A DNA stretch of 64,000 nucleotides from Paracentrotus lividus. Its lineage: Eukaryota; Echinodermata; Echinoidea; Camarodonta; Echinidae. Shown in pieces: positions 37,101-51,200 of this stretch. The position numbers and the translations under genes are program-made. The stretch covers positions 15,192,689 to 15,256,688 of the forward strand of contig CALNVZ010003430.1 of assembly GCA_940671915.1 (NCBI GenBank), given 5' to 3'. A model generated the notes under the pieces. It was given only the letters and a program-made list of their open reading frames with translations. It was not told the origin of the DNA and searched no databases. The first letter of the stretch is position 1; every line of letters begins with the position of its first letter.

Positions 37101-40100
37101 GCATTTACAAGTATTTCTGCCCTATACATGTACTTAATTCGTTGTCCAGACAGTATGGATGGGCAGTTTTGCACGTAAACCTTCTAATTTTTCACAAAAT
37201 CTGTTTCATTTAAATGAATAGAAGACATTATTTTTTCCAGTTTAAAAATATTTTGTTTTAGATTCTTTAGGAACAGATATTCAGCCTGAATAAAGGCATT
37301 AAAAAAAAACAAGACAAGATCTCCATAGCGTAGAGTTAATTTGTATTTGTAGCTTGAAAATTTGTATTTACATTGTCCGCACTGTTGATGCACTGCCCTA
37401 ACAAGAAAATCAAAGGAAGAGATTTTATTTTCTCCTTGAAGTCAAAAGTTTTTTGATGGCTTTGATCCAACCTCACAGAATGCTCCAAAGTAGTATCTAT
37501 GTTGATGCAGTGCTAAATTGTTGTTCTTAAGAGGAGTCACTCCATCCCTGGTTGTGCCCCCCTTTACCAACAAGAGATCCGGGGAGCATCTTGTATCATT
37601 TCGCACCCAGTCAGCTGGTTTTGCAATTGAACTTGTTGAATTCCATCGTGGTAGCATAGGGTAGACCCTTGACTGCCTTCCAGCACCCCATCTGTGCTTC
37701 ATATGCTCCTTAGTGTGACTAGTCTCTTATTTCAGAGTGAGACCCACCATGCTCTTCTGTACGAAGGTAGATACTCTCAACGGCTTTAAAATGCGACACG
37801 CTATTCTGCATTTATAATATACTGCCCCCAGCGTCTAAAATGAACATACTGTACTTGAATGTTGCTGATAGTAATCCGTCCTGGCCACGGGGTTACGAGC
37901 TCATTGATGAACTTGGTATTTGTGGAGGAGAATGGAGTCTGAATTGATGAGACTAAAGGACCTGACCTCTTCTCCAGCAAAGGCTTCACTTCCATGACCT
38001 TCGACCTTTACAGCTCAGCTGGGGTGTGAAATTCGTAATTGCTACTCAGGCATTTCTGTGAAGTTCAAGCAGAAAGGACTAGCGACCTGCAAAGAAGTAA
38101 TGTGAAGAAGCCTTGAAAAATATGGGTTGACATACTACTAAGTCATGAATGTAACAGTGTTTTATGTACCTCGGGGAATTATTAACCAAAACAAACAATT
38201 TATGCTCTTGTACTTTTCGTAATGCGTTCATATCTGTCTTCCCCTTTCGAGGCCTTTTGAGGAATTGTGTCCTTTCAGTTGTTTACTATTTATGAGATTT
38301 TCTAAACTTGAGTGAGTGGGAATAATTGTAGATAGTAATTATCACAGAGAGACTTAAACTTGAAGCTCATAGCCTTGTTGGCAAAGAGCCAGAGAGGCGA
38401 AAACTTACAAGTTACTGTCCATCTGGTGTCACAGAAATATGTTGATGCTCTTCAATTAACTGTCAAGATGTCTTTACATGCCTTTTGTATTACAAATGTA
38501 TATGAGAGCTCTTCTAACTCTATTATCACTCTTGATCTTAATCTCTGTCTCTTTCAAAATACATTCAAATAAAAGAACAGAGAGCTACCTCAAAGAAAAG
38601 GCTTGTAGTACAGTGAAGGAGGGTTGTAGTATGTTTAGAAAGAAAAAAATGTAAAAACACATACAGAGCCCCTGTGATCACAAATTCTGTGAAATAGATT
38701 TAATTTCATTGAATGAGACACATGTAGTTTAACTTTCAAAAGAGAAACCCTTGCAGATTTGTCACATTATTATGCCTCTGCAACCTAATATTGTTTAGGT
38801 TGTCTTCCGTCCTTGCTTTCACGTCCTTTGCTATATCTCAAGAACCATTTCAGAAGACGATCTGGTTAGATTTTGGAATAATTTTAACCTGTATTCAATA
38901 AGTGTTGAATATACAAATTGTTTGATTGCTTGACATTTGCCTTTGCGACAATTGCTCTGCTATTAATTCTATGCACTAATCAAATGACTTACTTCAATCC
39001 TGGACTTGACACTAAACCTAACAGAGAATTTTATTGCAACCCTGACCCTAACCCTAAACCTTGGTCAAAATAAAGCCCAGAGCAATCGTCAAAGTAGCAA
39101 ATGTTCTGTCACCAAATTGTACTTCGTTTGTAATTACTTGACCTTCTCTCTTTCTCTGTCTTCTTAACAGCGTGCGCATCCTCGAGAACTACCTCCCACA
39201 GACCCAGTAGAGTTTGCTAAGAAGCTGACTGAGAAGTTAGAGAAGGTTCTAGCAGAGAGGGAAGCCAAGGAAAGATTAGCTGCTAAATTACGCAAGGTTG
39301 AGGTAAAGATAAATCATCTAGAATTGTCAATAGGGTTTTAGGAGGATATAATTTAAGTCACACTTCTTACAGATAACTGCATTCATGACCGATGTCTTTG
39401 GTGAAGATTATGCTACATTACAACCATTTATTTTATTGATCTTATTGTTAAGGGAAGATCGTATAGACTTACAAGGAATGCTAATTGTTGCATCTTACAC
39501 ACATGTACCAAAACAAGAGCTTAGCTGCTGATATAAATGCATTTTCATTAATTTGCTGCAAACATCTTCCAATTCAGCTTTCATTTTCATCCACGGTAAA
39601 ACTGTTTTTTCCTCAAACTTTAATCATGTTAAGTAGGATTGAAATCGTAGTAAGAATCTCATGTCCAACATTCTGATAATGCTTCATTCAATCAATTGTT
39701 AATTTCTCAATCTGTTATCCATCTTTGTACAGGAAGAGGAGCATGAAAGTGAAACACCATCATCAACCACCATGAGACCTCCTGGAACCCAGATATTCCC
39801 CGTCCATGACTTTGTGGAGGATGACCCCAACAGTATTCTTGAGGACCATATGTCACGAGTGTTCAATGACTCTAACAGGCACACGCCAAGAGGTTTCTCT
39901 CCTCGTTCTCGGTCGCCCGATCACCACAGAGGCAAAATGCCGCCCTCATTGGCCAATGTGCCCCAGGTTTCGCTGCACCCTAAGCAGATTTCTTCCCACC
40001 ATAGCAGACATCATATGTCCAAGTCGAAAGAACTTATTGTGCCACCCAATGTGGCGACGGTCGGTATGGCCGAAACGCCGTACATGACGTATATTGAGGA

Positions 40101-43100
40101 TTCAGGAAGGCACAAAAAGCGTAGTAGCAAAAAGTCAGACATTTCATCAATATCGAAGACGACAGACAGTGGAATCTACGAAGGACCGCCGTCATTACCG
40201 TCAGACTCAGAAAAGTAAGTTTAGAATATAGACCATGCTTTGTTTCTCTGTTTTATAAGATACCTTGTACTAACTCTGAGCCATTACAGCAAAAGAATAA
40301 CAACACCTGTCTAAAGTCGAGTCATTCAGTACCAAGAAGTACAAACTAGAAATGGTATAGAACTCTTTCTGTACTAGAAAGCCTAATGGATAACTATTTG
40401 ACAAAAAACTTCAGGGGATTAATCAAATTTGGAAATAAAGGAACATCTAGTTTAGACACCTTTACTTTGTAATTGAAAATTAGAATCGTCAATGTAAAAG
40501 AAATATCATGTTAGATTGTCCCTGAGACTTTGACCTTGTATGTTACCATGGTTTTGACCTTTCATAGTTTGTATCATTATCCCACCAGCTCAATGAAGCG
40601 CGTTGCTGCATGGATCCGTGAAGGAGACGATCTTCAAGATCCAAGGCAACAGAACCAATCTATGCATCACAGTAGACAGAGTAGACATCGTATGCATCCT
40701 GAGCATAACGCTAGCATGGCAATGCCTCAGTAAGTGTTGGAACGTGTTCAATGGGGTAGTACCATGTACCATAAATTTTTGCCTTTGAATGGCTAGTTTT
40801 ATTGTGAAAACTGAAAAAAAAAAGTGAAAATCACATGTTTATTTATTATAATGAAGAAATTATACCACTAGACCACATTTTTCTAAATAAGACTTTGAGA
40901 ATATTCAACTCTTTAATTGTTCATCTTCCATTTATACTACAATGGAGAAGTGTGAATATAACTTTTGTGTACACCATCTTCATCACATACCCAATCGATC
41001 TAGCATAATTCTTGACCAAGACCTCTGTATGTGATTGAGCATGCTTATAATTGTCATCTCGCTCTGTTGCTTCCACAGAACGTCCAAGAAGCCTGTCGTC
41101 TACAACACCTCGCGACCCCAAATGATGGAGCGAGGAGAGAGGACACACACCCCCACCAGTAACCTGGTGAAGAGAAGTTCACCCCACCTACCGAAGCAGC
41201 CCTTCATTCAAGATCCTAAGATGCCTCTGATGCAGCCACCTGAACCCCTCACCGTCCTGGAAGAGGCTAGGAGAAGGATAGATATGTCTAGCAGGCAGCA
41301 AAGGATGTCTAGGTGAGTGTTGGAACACCCCTAATTGGAGATTGGAATGGCTTGGTCTTGTATTGGGTTTTGTGTTGGAAAGGAGTAACCATTGTGGAAC
41401 ATGGGGCAAAGAGGAAAATGTGGATGAAAAGATTATGGAGTAGAAAACTATGTCTCGTTAAAATTGGAGCATACCTAAGGGGGAATTTAATGGCTTGAAC
41501 TAGTGTATGGTGTAATATGGGATGGATACAACCATTATGGAACACAGGGCTGAGAAGTTTAAGGTTGAGGAAAAGTGAAAGATACATACATATCTAGCAT
41601 TACTTTAACGGTACAACAGTATCTACTTTTAAAAGGAAAAGGTGCTTTGGAAGATGAAATCCTGACCGATTTTTCTTTCAGTAACTTTTCATCAATCATT
41701 CTCTTTCATCTCGTATTTCCAGCAAAACCAGCGATCCTCGTAAAGACAAGAGGCCTGTGATGATGCCTAATATGACGTCCTCGTCGATGTCGTCGGGCCA
41801 GACCAGGTCGACGATGCCTACCAGTATCTCTGATAACCAGATCTACCCGGGTCTCTCCAGACCTCCCACTACAGGAGGGTAAGTACTCCATTCCATTAAC
41901 ACTGGGCCCTTTATTGCCCTCAAACTGTCTGTAACCACTCATGCCACATTTGGCTCCTCAAACTGTTTATAACCATCTTTCAACTTTCTTTTAGTAAAAT
42001 TTCTGTTTTTGTTCAAACATACATCATGTTTGACAGGTGGCTCTGAAGATTTAACTGCCCTGTTACACTCAGTCTCTGAGTGGCAAATAGTTAACAAACT
42101 TCAAAATCAGGGGTCTTGCTAGACCACTTCGGATTGGGACAGGGGGTTATCAGCAAGTAAGCTGAAGATATATCAATGTGCAAGCTAAAGAAGTAATTTC
42201 GCAAATTATAGATTAACTACAGATGTACCTCACCGTGTGGCGGTGTCAATTTGAAATAATTTGTGAGATGGTCTAAGCTTCACCCAATTATGTGTCCAAG
42301 TTTATGGATAAAAATATATTTATATCTTTACATTATCTGCACATGATCCTTCAAAAGATAGATGCTCTATGAATCATTTCAGCAACTCTCACCTCTGTGC
42401 TCTTCATTCTTAATCTCACTCCTTGTTCGCCTCTCTTTATTCTTCTCTCCTCCAGGAAGCGACCCAGCTCCTCGTCTTCCTCCAGCAAAGGCCGACCGAC
42501 GTCTTCAAGCGGTACTATGGAAAAGAAGGTCCAGCCTAGCATCACCATAGCATACTATCTCTGCAACGATCCTATCCCGTACAGGACTAGTCTACCAGGC
42601 TCAGAGATCACTCTCAGGCAGTTCAAAGCACTCATCTCAAAGAAGGGAACATACAGGTAAGAACTTTTTGTCCCATTGCTTAAAGAGTTACTATTATAGT
42701 AACTTTGCCATCAATGGTAGCTAGCATGGTAGCGTTGTTCAACAGCCAATCAAAATGCAGTATTTCATAAAAGTTACCATCGATTGTTGCAAAGTGACTA
42801 TAATAGTAACAACTCTTTGTGCAACTTGGCCCATGACTTGTTAAAGGAAGAATGGTGATGTAGACTAGTTATGAGTTGAAAACTACACTGAAACTCGAGT
42901 AACCTGTAGATCTTCAAATGCAAAGTTTGTTCCCTCATGGCTGCCAACAGAAGATATAGTGTATAGGATTGGCCTGTGAATGCCCTTTTGCTTGGGATGT
43001 TGCATACCCTTCTTTCTTTCTTTCATTCTTTCCATGCCATCTGTTAATTGGTTGTTTCTCAATGTTTGTAAAAGTATTATTGTCATACTTGTTTCTTCTG

Positions 43101-45218
43101 TATCATTTAGTATTATCCTGTGACAATGTCAATCTACATTAATATCTATATGTATGCAGGGCACGACAAACCCACTTGCCCGCTTGCCCGGGGCAAGTGA
43201 AAACAACGGGCGGGCAAGCAAAGTTCAAAGTCACTTTCCCGATCGGGCAAGTGATGATTTGAGCACAGCGTGTTGAAGGCGCCTTTGCAGCCAGCCCCAG
43301 CGGCCCAGGCAATCGTCGGTGCTGGGTATCAGCATCAACGATTTTCCCATAACATTTCACCTAAAAAACACAATAAAAGACGTGTTTATAAACACAAACT
43401 AGACAAAATACTTATACAGGGCTCTCTTTCTGTAGAAAACATTACCTTACACTTGAAATAAAATCCATAAAACTTGTGAAATAAGCCAATTTGTTATTCT
43501 AAACATCTCGCCGATCTGCAGAGCTTCCGATGTATGGTGCTAGTCTTAACATACAGACTCATTGTAATATTTATAGATGAGAAAATAATAAAAATTCGGA
43601 TATATTTTCTTTCTTACCTTTTGTTAATGTTCATTTCAATGCTATTTTTTCTGTTTGTTACATGTAAAAATAAAGATAATTTGGCATGAAAATGATTTCA
43701 TTAATTTTTTAATTAATATTTTTTTCATAATTTTGTTTTTGTTTTTGTTTTTGTTTTTGTTTTTTTTAGATCCAAATTAAGTGGTGCTTTTGTCTTTTAG
43801 GCTCTTTGTTTGTGGACATTTATGAGATGATATTGCTACTCAAAAATATCTTTAAACAAAGAAAATGAAAATAAAATTTGGGCAAGTGTTTTTGCCTCTC
43901 GGGCAAGCAAAAAAAATTTTCACTTGCCCAATGGGGCAAGTGAAAAATAATTTTTTTGTAGCGGCCTGTGTATGCGTACATTTTGCTTTCGCTTTTATTC
44001 CATTTATGAGGAGATTTTATTTTTTGTCTATGGTAACATAGCCAGTGCAGGGGATTTTTTTTTTGTTGTTGTTATGCAACACTTCAATAGAAACAGTATA
44101 TTCATTCTCAACAACTTTGCCACTTTGAAACCCATCATCTCCCCCACCCCTTCCTTCTAATAGTCACCTCTCCAAATCTCCAATAGCCATGATCTCTCTT
44201 CTCTCCTACCCCTCAACTCTCCAATCACGTTAAGTCAAGTCCAACTGAAATGACAGAGATGTATTTTTCTCGCCGCTCTTCTATTTCCTGTGCTCTTAAG
44301 TTCTTGATTGATCTCCTCTAAAGATAAGATATGACAATTGAGGCAATGAATTATGGATGAGAGTCTCTTATTCCCATGGTAACATAAAGGATGATGGAAA
44401 GATAGCGATGATGACCAGGAGTCATTGCCCGAGTGCACTTTCTTCAGGGTGTTTTTCCCAGCAATATTTATTTTCATCATATGAGTGTATGGTATGATAT
44501 CTATTGCTGGCATGTGACATTGATTTTGTTTTGCTTGATCGATAAAGGAATGGATTGGATGCGATTTTATGAGTGGTTTGTTGTTTACCTGTTTGTCTGA
44601 TTGGATTATGATCCATAAATGATTACTTTAACCAGATAATTTGTGTCATGATCAAGTTTTGTTTTGAAATATCAAGTACAGTTATTGATATGGTGACAAA
44701 AATGACATTTTTTTTTTGGAACCAGCTGAATTTTCTGAAAGTTATTGTAAAGACTTGATGAATTTGATCATGGTCAAGGTTGTTGTTCTTTTTATTTAAT
44801 AATTTTTCCTCCCTTTTGCTGTTTCCCGATTACATGGATTTCAATTACACTATCAAGTGTTCTAACATAATTTATTGTTTTTAGTTTGTTTTTATTTCAT
44901 TTCATTCCTCTTTTTATTTCTTGCAACCTATCTTTGATTTTATTCACTTTTTGTAATGGCTCGTTTTTCTATTCTGTTAAATTTTTGCATCCTTTTTCAT
45001 TTTGCAGTTTATTTTTGTCTACCTCTTTTATTCCTTGCATTTTATTTTTTCTTTTTGTTTTGCAACTTTCATTTTTTTTTTCACTTCGCTTTGTGTACTC
45101 TCTTCTTTTCCCCTTCTCTTGTTTATTCTCCGTTATTTAAAAGAAAATAAAGCAAAACAGTTTCTCGTTTTCCTTGCACCCTCTCACACATGCACTCTCT
45201 CTCTTTCAATCTCTCTTT

Positions 45219-45260
<42 letters not shown>

Positions 45261-48200
45261 GCTGTCTCTCCTATTGCCCCCCCCCCCCCCCCTGTGGGCA
45301 TGATGGCTATGTGGCTTCACACAGGGGCAATGACTGGGAGGTCGTTCACCTAGCTGCTTGCCAGTGTGTAATCTGACGTTTGATTGTATGCAAGCTGCCT
45401 GTGGGTGTAGGGTATGGATCGGGCACAGCATGCTCAGCTGTGTGTTCAAGACAATTCTCACACTCAAATATAGATTGGGAGACATTGATGACTTGGAGGG
45501 GGGGGGGGGGTTGATTGGAATACAGAGATAATAATAGAGAAAGAAATTTTCATTTCTTTAATTAAAGCTTAATGACAAAAACAGACGTGACAAAAAATGT
45601 GAGAGATAAGGAAAAAAAAGGGGGGGGGAGAGAGAGTTTGAATGAAAGAAGAATATGACCACAGGCATATCGGCTGGACAATTTCTGACTCATTTTTGCC
45701 TGATTGATTCTTAATGATCGACTTAACAAAAAGGAAAAAAGCGGAACCCATTAATTTTTTTTCCACCCACTATTATGCTCTATTACTTTTATGCCTCCCC
45801 TGTTTCCCTTTTCATATTCTCAATTAATTCCTCTATTTCCCTAACAAATTATGGCTTAATTTTGTACCATTACCGACCAACATCCTATCAAATGAACCAT
45901 TACAGATAACTTATAAGTTTTACAATGTTAACAAATGAGAGTTGAAGATGATAAAAAGCCAGGAGTAAAATGGAAAGGAAGGAATAATTAAACCATATCT
46001 GCCCATCATCAATGGGTCACTGACCAGTCCTCTAATGGATATTCCTGCGTTATTCATGATATGCTTACCAAGAAATAGAATCCAAGCGTTGACCATTGCT
46101 CATAACCAAATGCAAATTTAGTTTGTCTTCAGAGAAAGAGAGAGAGAAAAAGAAAGATCATCTCCTTCATCTTCCATAGATGGATGATGATCAGTGTCTC
46201 AAGTGATAAAGCTTTTGTAACCGAACATGTCGGGTAATTCTCATTTGTCGGTCAGCTTTATACTGATGTGTCTTCTATTACCTCCTACCTCAATATTAAC
46301 TAAGAATATTTAATGCCTTAATGGATGTGTTAGTAGGTTTTTGGTTTGGAAACCAAATGAGATATTGAGAAGAATGGATTTATTGGAGATATTTGGATTG
46401 ATGTTAATATATCGGAGATATGAATTATTTATGGCAGAGAAGATCTTTCTTCTGGCTACCACTGAAAGGATTTGTAATGGGTATTTACTTTTTTTTATTT
46501 ATTATTCAGTTTTTACCAACTGATTGTAAATCAACCATTGCTTTTCTTGTTCAGTTGTTGAGACTAAGATTTTGTTCAAGCGAAAGTTGGGAGTTGTACA
46601 TGTACTTGTCTTGATTACATTACCCAGTTAAGTTTATTACCTTGCTAAATGTTGATTATTCTTTGAGAAAATCTTCCGGTTGGAGACGTGGCCAGTTTGC
46701 TTGAATTCCTTTTATTCAGCCTCCATGCTCTGTTGAAGTAACTCCTATGACTTCCGTCTTTCCTTTCGAAACCAAACCTCTTATATTGCCACCACCGTCA
46801 CAATCGCTCGCACACACCCTCACATGTAGTCCTACCATATGCAGTCCCACGTAGGCACACAGAGGCCCTCAATTACACCTCCTGATCCTCTCTATGGAAG
46901 TACTTTTCAGGTGTTTGTTTGAGGTCACCCCAAGAAATGCAACATCAACAAAGCCCCAAGGCCCAGCCAGCTTGCCTTTCGAAGAACTAGGTCTACCGCA
47001 CATGATTGAGTCTGCTTAAAAACACCAAAAAAGGAAAGTTTCCTTGTGTTTCGTTGTTGTTTTGTTCTTGGTAATGCCCAAAGTGCTTGAAAGTTTTGTC
47101 TTATTTTTTCTGTGAGCACAGTTAATATGAAGTTGCGAACATGGCTGAGTGTTTGTAGAATCCCTCTGAACCAAGTTCCATTTAAAAACAAATCCATTTT
47201 TCTGAAAGTCCTCCTTCCAAATTGCATGACTCTCAAAATCTTTCATGCTGCATATAAGCTAGAACTTGAATGGAAATAACAATTGCGATTCCTCAAATGT
47301 CTTTCCGAGAATTTTAATAAGAAAGAAAAATGTTTGGCATGTCATTTTTGCCATTGCAATCGTTAAGGTTGGAAATTGCAGATGAAAAAACACAAGTGGT
47401 CTCTGTACGCTCTTGTGATATCGACAAGATGCGTCACCGTTGTCTCTAGTGACTTGTTTTCTTGCATGTGGCACTTCTGAACAAGCTATTAGAATGTCGT
47501 GTCCACTTGGCAATTGCCAATTGAAGTAGTGTGAATTAGTGGATTACGCATTAAGAATGCTCCAGTTGCCTTGATTGACAGGACGCTCAGCATCTTCATC
47601 CTGCTGCTTCTAAGGAAACACTTTCTCTTCTGATGACGAATCCTGATCTAGGAAAGGAAACGCATTCCCCAAAGCTCCGTTCCTTGTGGGTGACATCGCC
47701 TCGATCGGAAATTGCACCATCTCTGCGCCTCGGTTCATTGAACAAAACTGTTGCCTTCTATTTCTTGTTGCCAGAGGCTGCTCTGGGTATGAAGTGGCGT
47801 AACGTAATGGATTAGCAGTTGCATGCGCTTCAGTGAAGACAATTGCCACATTTCCCTTTCACCCAGCATGCTAATGCTATCTTTCGTCTTTTCCAAACTG
47901 TGTCCAATTGCGCTCGAGGGCCTGTTTGGGAAGATGCTCGTTGTAGAGTGTTAAGAATTAGCAGTATTGCCTGTCAGTCTGGTAGTGATGGATGTGATTG
48001 TCACATCTAATGTACCATGCTCTTGTCCTTTCACTCTAACTCGCATCTTTCCCATCTTCCTGACCTGACTGAGGTACGATAAGGAGGCGATGATGATGAT
48101 GATGGGAGCACTTGGAGCCAAGGTGGCTGATTCGCACCCGTTCTTCACTCTTGGCTCATTAACCACAGCCCTTCTGCCCAGCATGTCTCCTTCCAATCTT

Positions 48201-51200
48201 CATTCTCATTCGTTGGTAACTGTTCTCATTAAGAGATTAAATGCCATTTCTTACAAATTGTCACAATTATTCTATGTAGCTTGTGTTTGCATTGTAGAAT
48301 ATGCTTCACTGACTCTGTGTTTTAGTCAATTGACTATTATTTCAACTGTTGCAATTGAAGAAGAGCAAGTTTGTTAAATTCATCTATTGGGTTTGGCTGA
48401 TGATTCTGTGTGAATTGAATCTTGCATTTCTAAGACAAAGCCCATTTTAATCTTGGTACCAAATGGATTGCAGTTCTTGAATTTTCTTCTATTTTACTCT
48501 TGGTCTCTTGTGGCCATTAAGAAGAAAAGAAAGAAGAAGAAGAAGAAGAAGAAAAAAAAGTTTTGATAATATTTTGCTTTCTTGGGAAATCATTGCAGTT
48601 TTCTTCTTCTCTCCAGTCTTGCTGCTAGTGTGATACCAAATTAAAAGCCTATCCCTGCTCTCACCATCTTCATTGTAGGTGTCATTTCATGGTGAAGTAC
48701 AGTTTCTAAAGGGTAAACTCATTATCATGGAACATCACACCAACGCATGGGGTGTTTGTAATGAAGCCTATTCTCTCTACCTTCTTCTGCCTTGATGCCT
48801 GTGATGTGTCAAATATTTAGTCTTGAAACACAGACCCTAATTTAGATTTAACAGAAGTCTGAATACCACCTATAATACAGTTGAAGGGTTTTTCAGGTCA
48901 TTTTCTCTATATGGGTATGGCCATCGGGTTGGGTAATTTTTCACTTGACATTCATTTATTTAAAAATGTAGCTTATTTGGTTCAATTTTGTACTCAATGC
49001 AATTAGGCTTGATCTTACAACCCTCAAAAAGTTACATTCTTATAGGTGGCACTAAGTACCTGAAATTTCCAATAAGCTATCACTACGTGACATGGACTTC
49101 GCGAAGTCCATGTCACATAGTTATTTTATAATTTCTATTATAGCAACACTTGTATTATGTTTTATACAAAATAAAGGATTATTTTGATTACTGTCAGTAC
49201 AGGGGATGTTATTTTTATCAAAATTTACTCAGGACTTCATCAATGATGTCATTAGCAGAGTTTTTGTTTCACTACGTGACATGGACATCAAGTCCTTTAC
49301 TACGTTATGTTTTGTGACATTTGATGGACTTCTGTCACGTAGTGATACATTTTTTAATTTTCTCTTAAAATTAAGCGAGCACCCGATACTTGAGATATTT
49401 GGCTAACTGATTAATCAAGTCATATGCATATTTTATCACATTTTGGTCAATATAGCTGGTGTAATTTGAGTGTTTATGACCAAATATCACAAAACTATGT
49501 GACATGGACATGATGTCCATGTCACATAGTTATTGCATATTTTGTTCAATAACTTCATCAAAATTTAGTCTAAATGGCCCATATTTTCCAAGGACATTCA
49601 GGGTCATGATACTAATGTAATGGCCTACGTACTTAAAACATATATCATTTGTAGTTTTGAGTTATGCTGAGATGTCACACTTTTGACCCAACCGATGGCC
49701 ATACCCATATGGTTTGTTTTCAAAACTTCATTAGTTAAATCTGTTTTATTTCTTCAGCCTGAAAACATTTGAATTGTCAATATTTGTGTCAAAAGTATAT
49801 TGAAAGGATTGAAATGAAAGCACACAGTCTAGATAGCAGTACCGCCCCACCCATCTCCCTTTAACTGATGCGGTCCGGTTACAGTTACTACAGGAGGGTC
49901 ACTGCTCTTTCAGCGCCATGGCTGGTCAGAGAAATTGCATCTGCTCTCACATGACTGCATGCATGCATGGACAACCTCCCTCCCTCCCTCCCTGCATTCC
50001 GACCATGAAATTGACCTCCGATAACACACAATCAATAGCGTCAGACCAACCGAAGGAGTTTCTACCTGCTGAGGGTTGGGGGGAAATGTCACACTGCTAA
50101 TCCCCAATCCCTTGTTCACACTAACTCTGATATTACATCCATGAAATAACATACAGTTTTGACACGACATTGGGTTTGGCAAGTACATGTATATGCTCTA
50201 AAATTGTAATTTGGACCCCCAAATTTTTTTAAATTTTAAATAAAAATACAGTTAACCTTGCCTAAGTTTAAGTTGCATAAGTCGAATAATTGTCTAATGA
50301 AAAGGTATTTTCAAGTAATCTTCTCTTGTATTTTATTGTTTTTAATCCCTCGAATAATTATAAAGTCATTTGTTTTTTCCTTAGTCAGCACTTGCTATTT
50401 TCAGTCTCAACAGAGCAAAGGGGACTGTAATAAAGGGGTTGGTGCCTCTGTTATGAAGAATAAGTTTTTTTTTTTTTTTTTTTTTTTGAGGCTTAGACTA
50501 CATGTAAAACTGTTTCAATGTCCAGTCTGAATATTGGTGATATTATTGCAATTTCCTATGTGATAGTTTGAAGATGACAGCTATTATTTTGAAGGGTACT
50601 TTTAAATATCTCTTCATGTGCTTACCATACTCCATGCTGATTTTTTTTGATGAGACTCTTCACTCTAGATTAGCCATCAAAAGTAATAGATTGTCAGATT
50701 TCATTCTACTTAATAGAGCTCTGCTCAGTTGTTCTTGTGCCCTGTAACATAAAGAGTTGTGATGTGATCAATTGCAAATCGATAGTAACCAATCAAGACT
50801 CTTGTTGCATTGATCTCTTGCATACATGTTTAACTGTAAACCAATCAGAATGGCTGTTTCAAACTTGCAATTACTGGTCGTCTCATAAAAGAGAATGCTA
50901 CCCAGTGAGTCTAACTATCTCTTGATCATGGAATCTGGAAAGCAGAATTTGAAAATGATTCTTGTGTCTCACAGCTTCAATTGTTTGAGCTCTCAATTTA
51001 CATTCAATCTCCCTTTGACATCAAAGCTTGACATCTAATAGTCAAAACCAGAAGGACTTTTACTATATCATTCCCCATGAAATTAACACCTTCTTGCTCT
51101 TAACCAACACTCTATGCCAGCTTGAGAGGTGGAGGTTGTCCTACTATAGTAGCAACTGAAGGTTGATGAGTCCTCTTCAAAAATATTGATTGCATATTTT

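Noticed and set aside
39043..39062. Interstitial telomere repeat (CCCTAA)
   Set aside because: Only about three imperfect units; too short to mean a fusion or a telomere.
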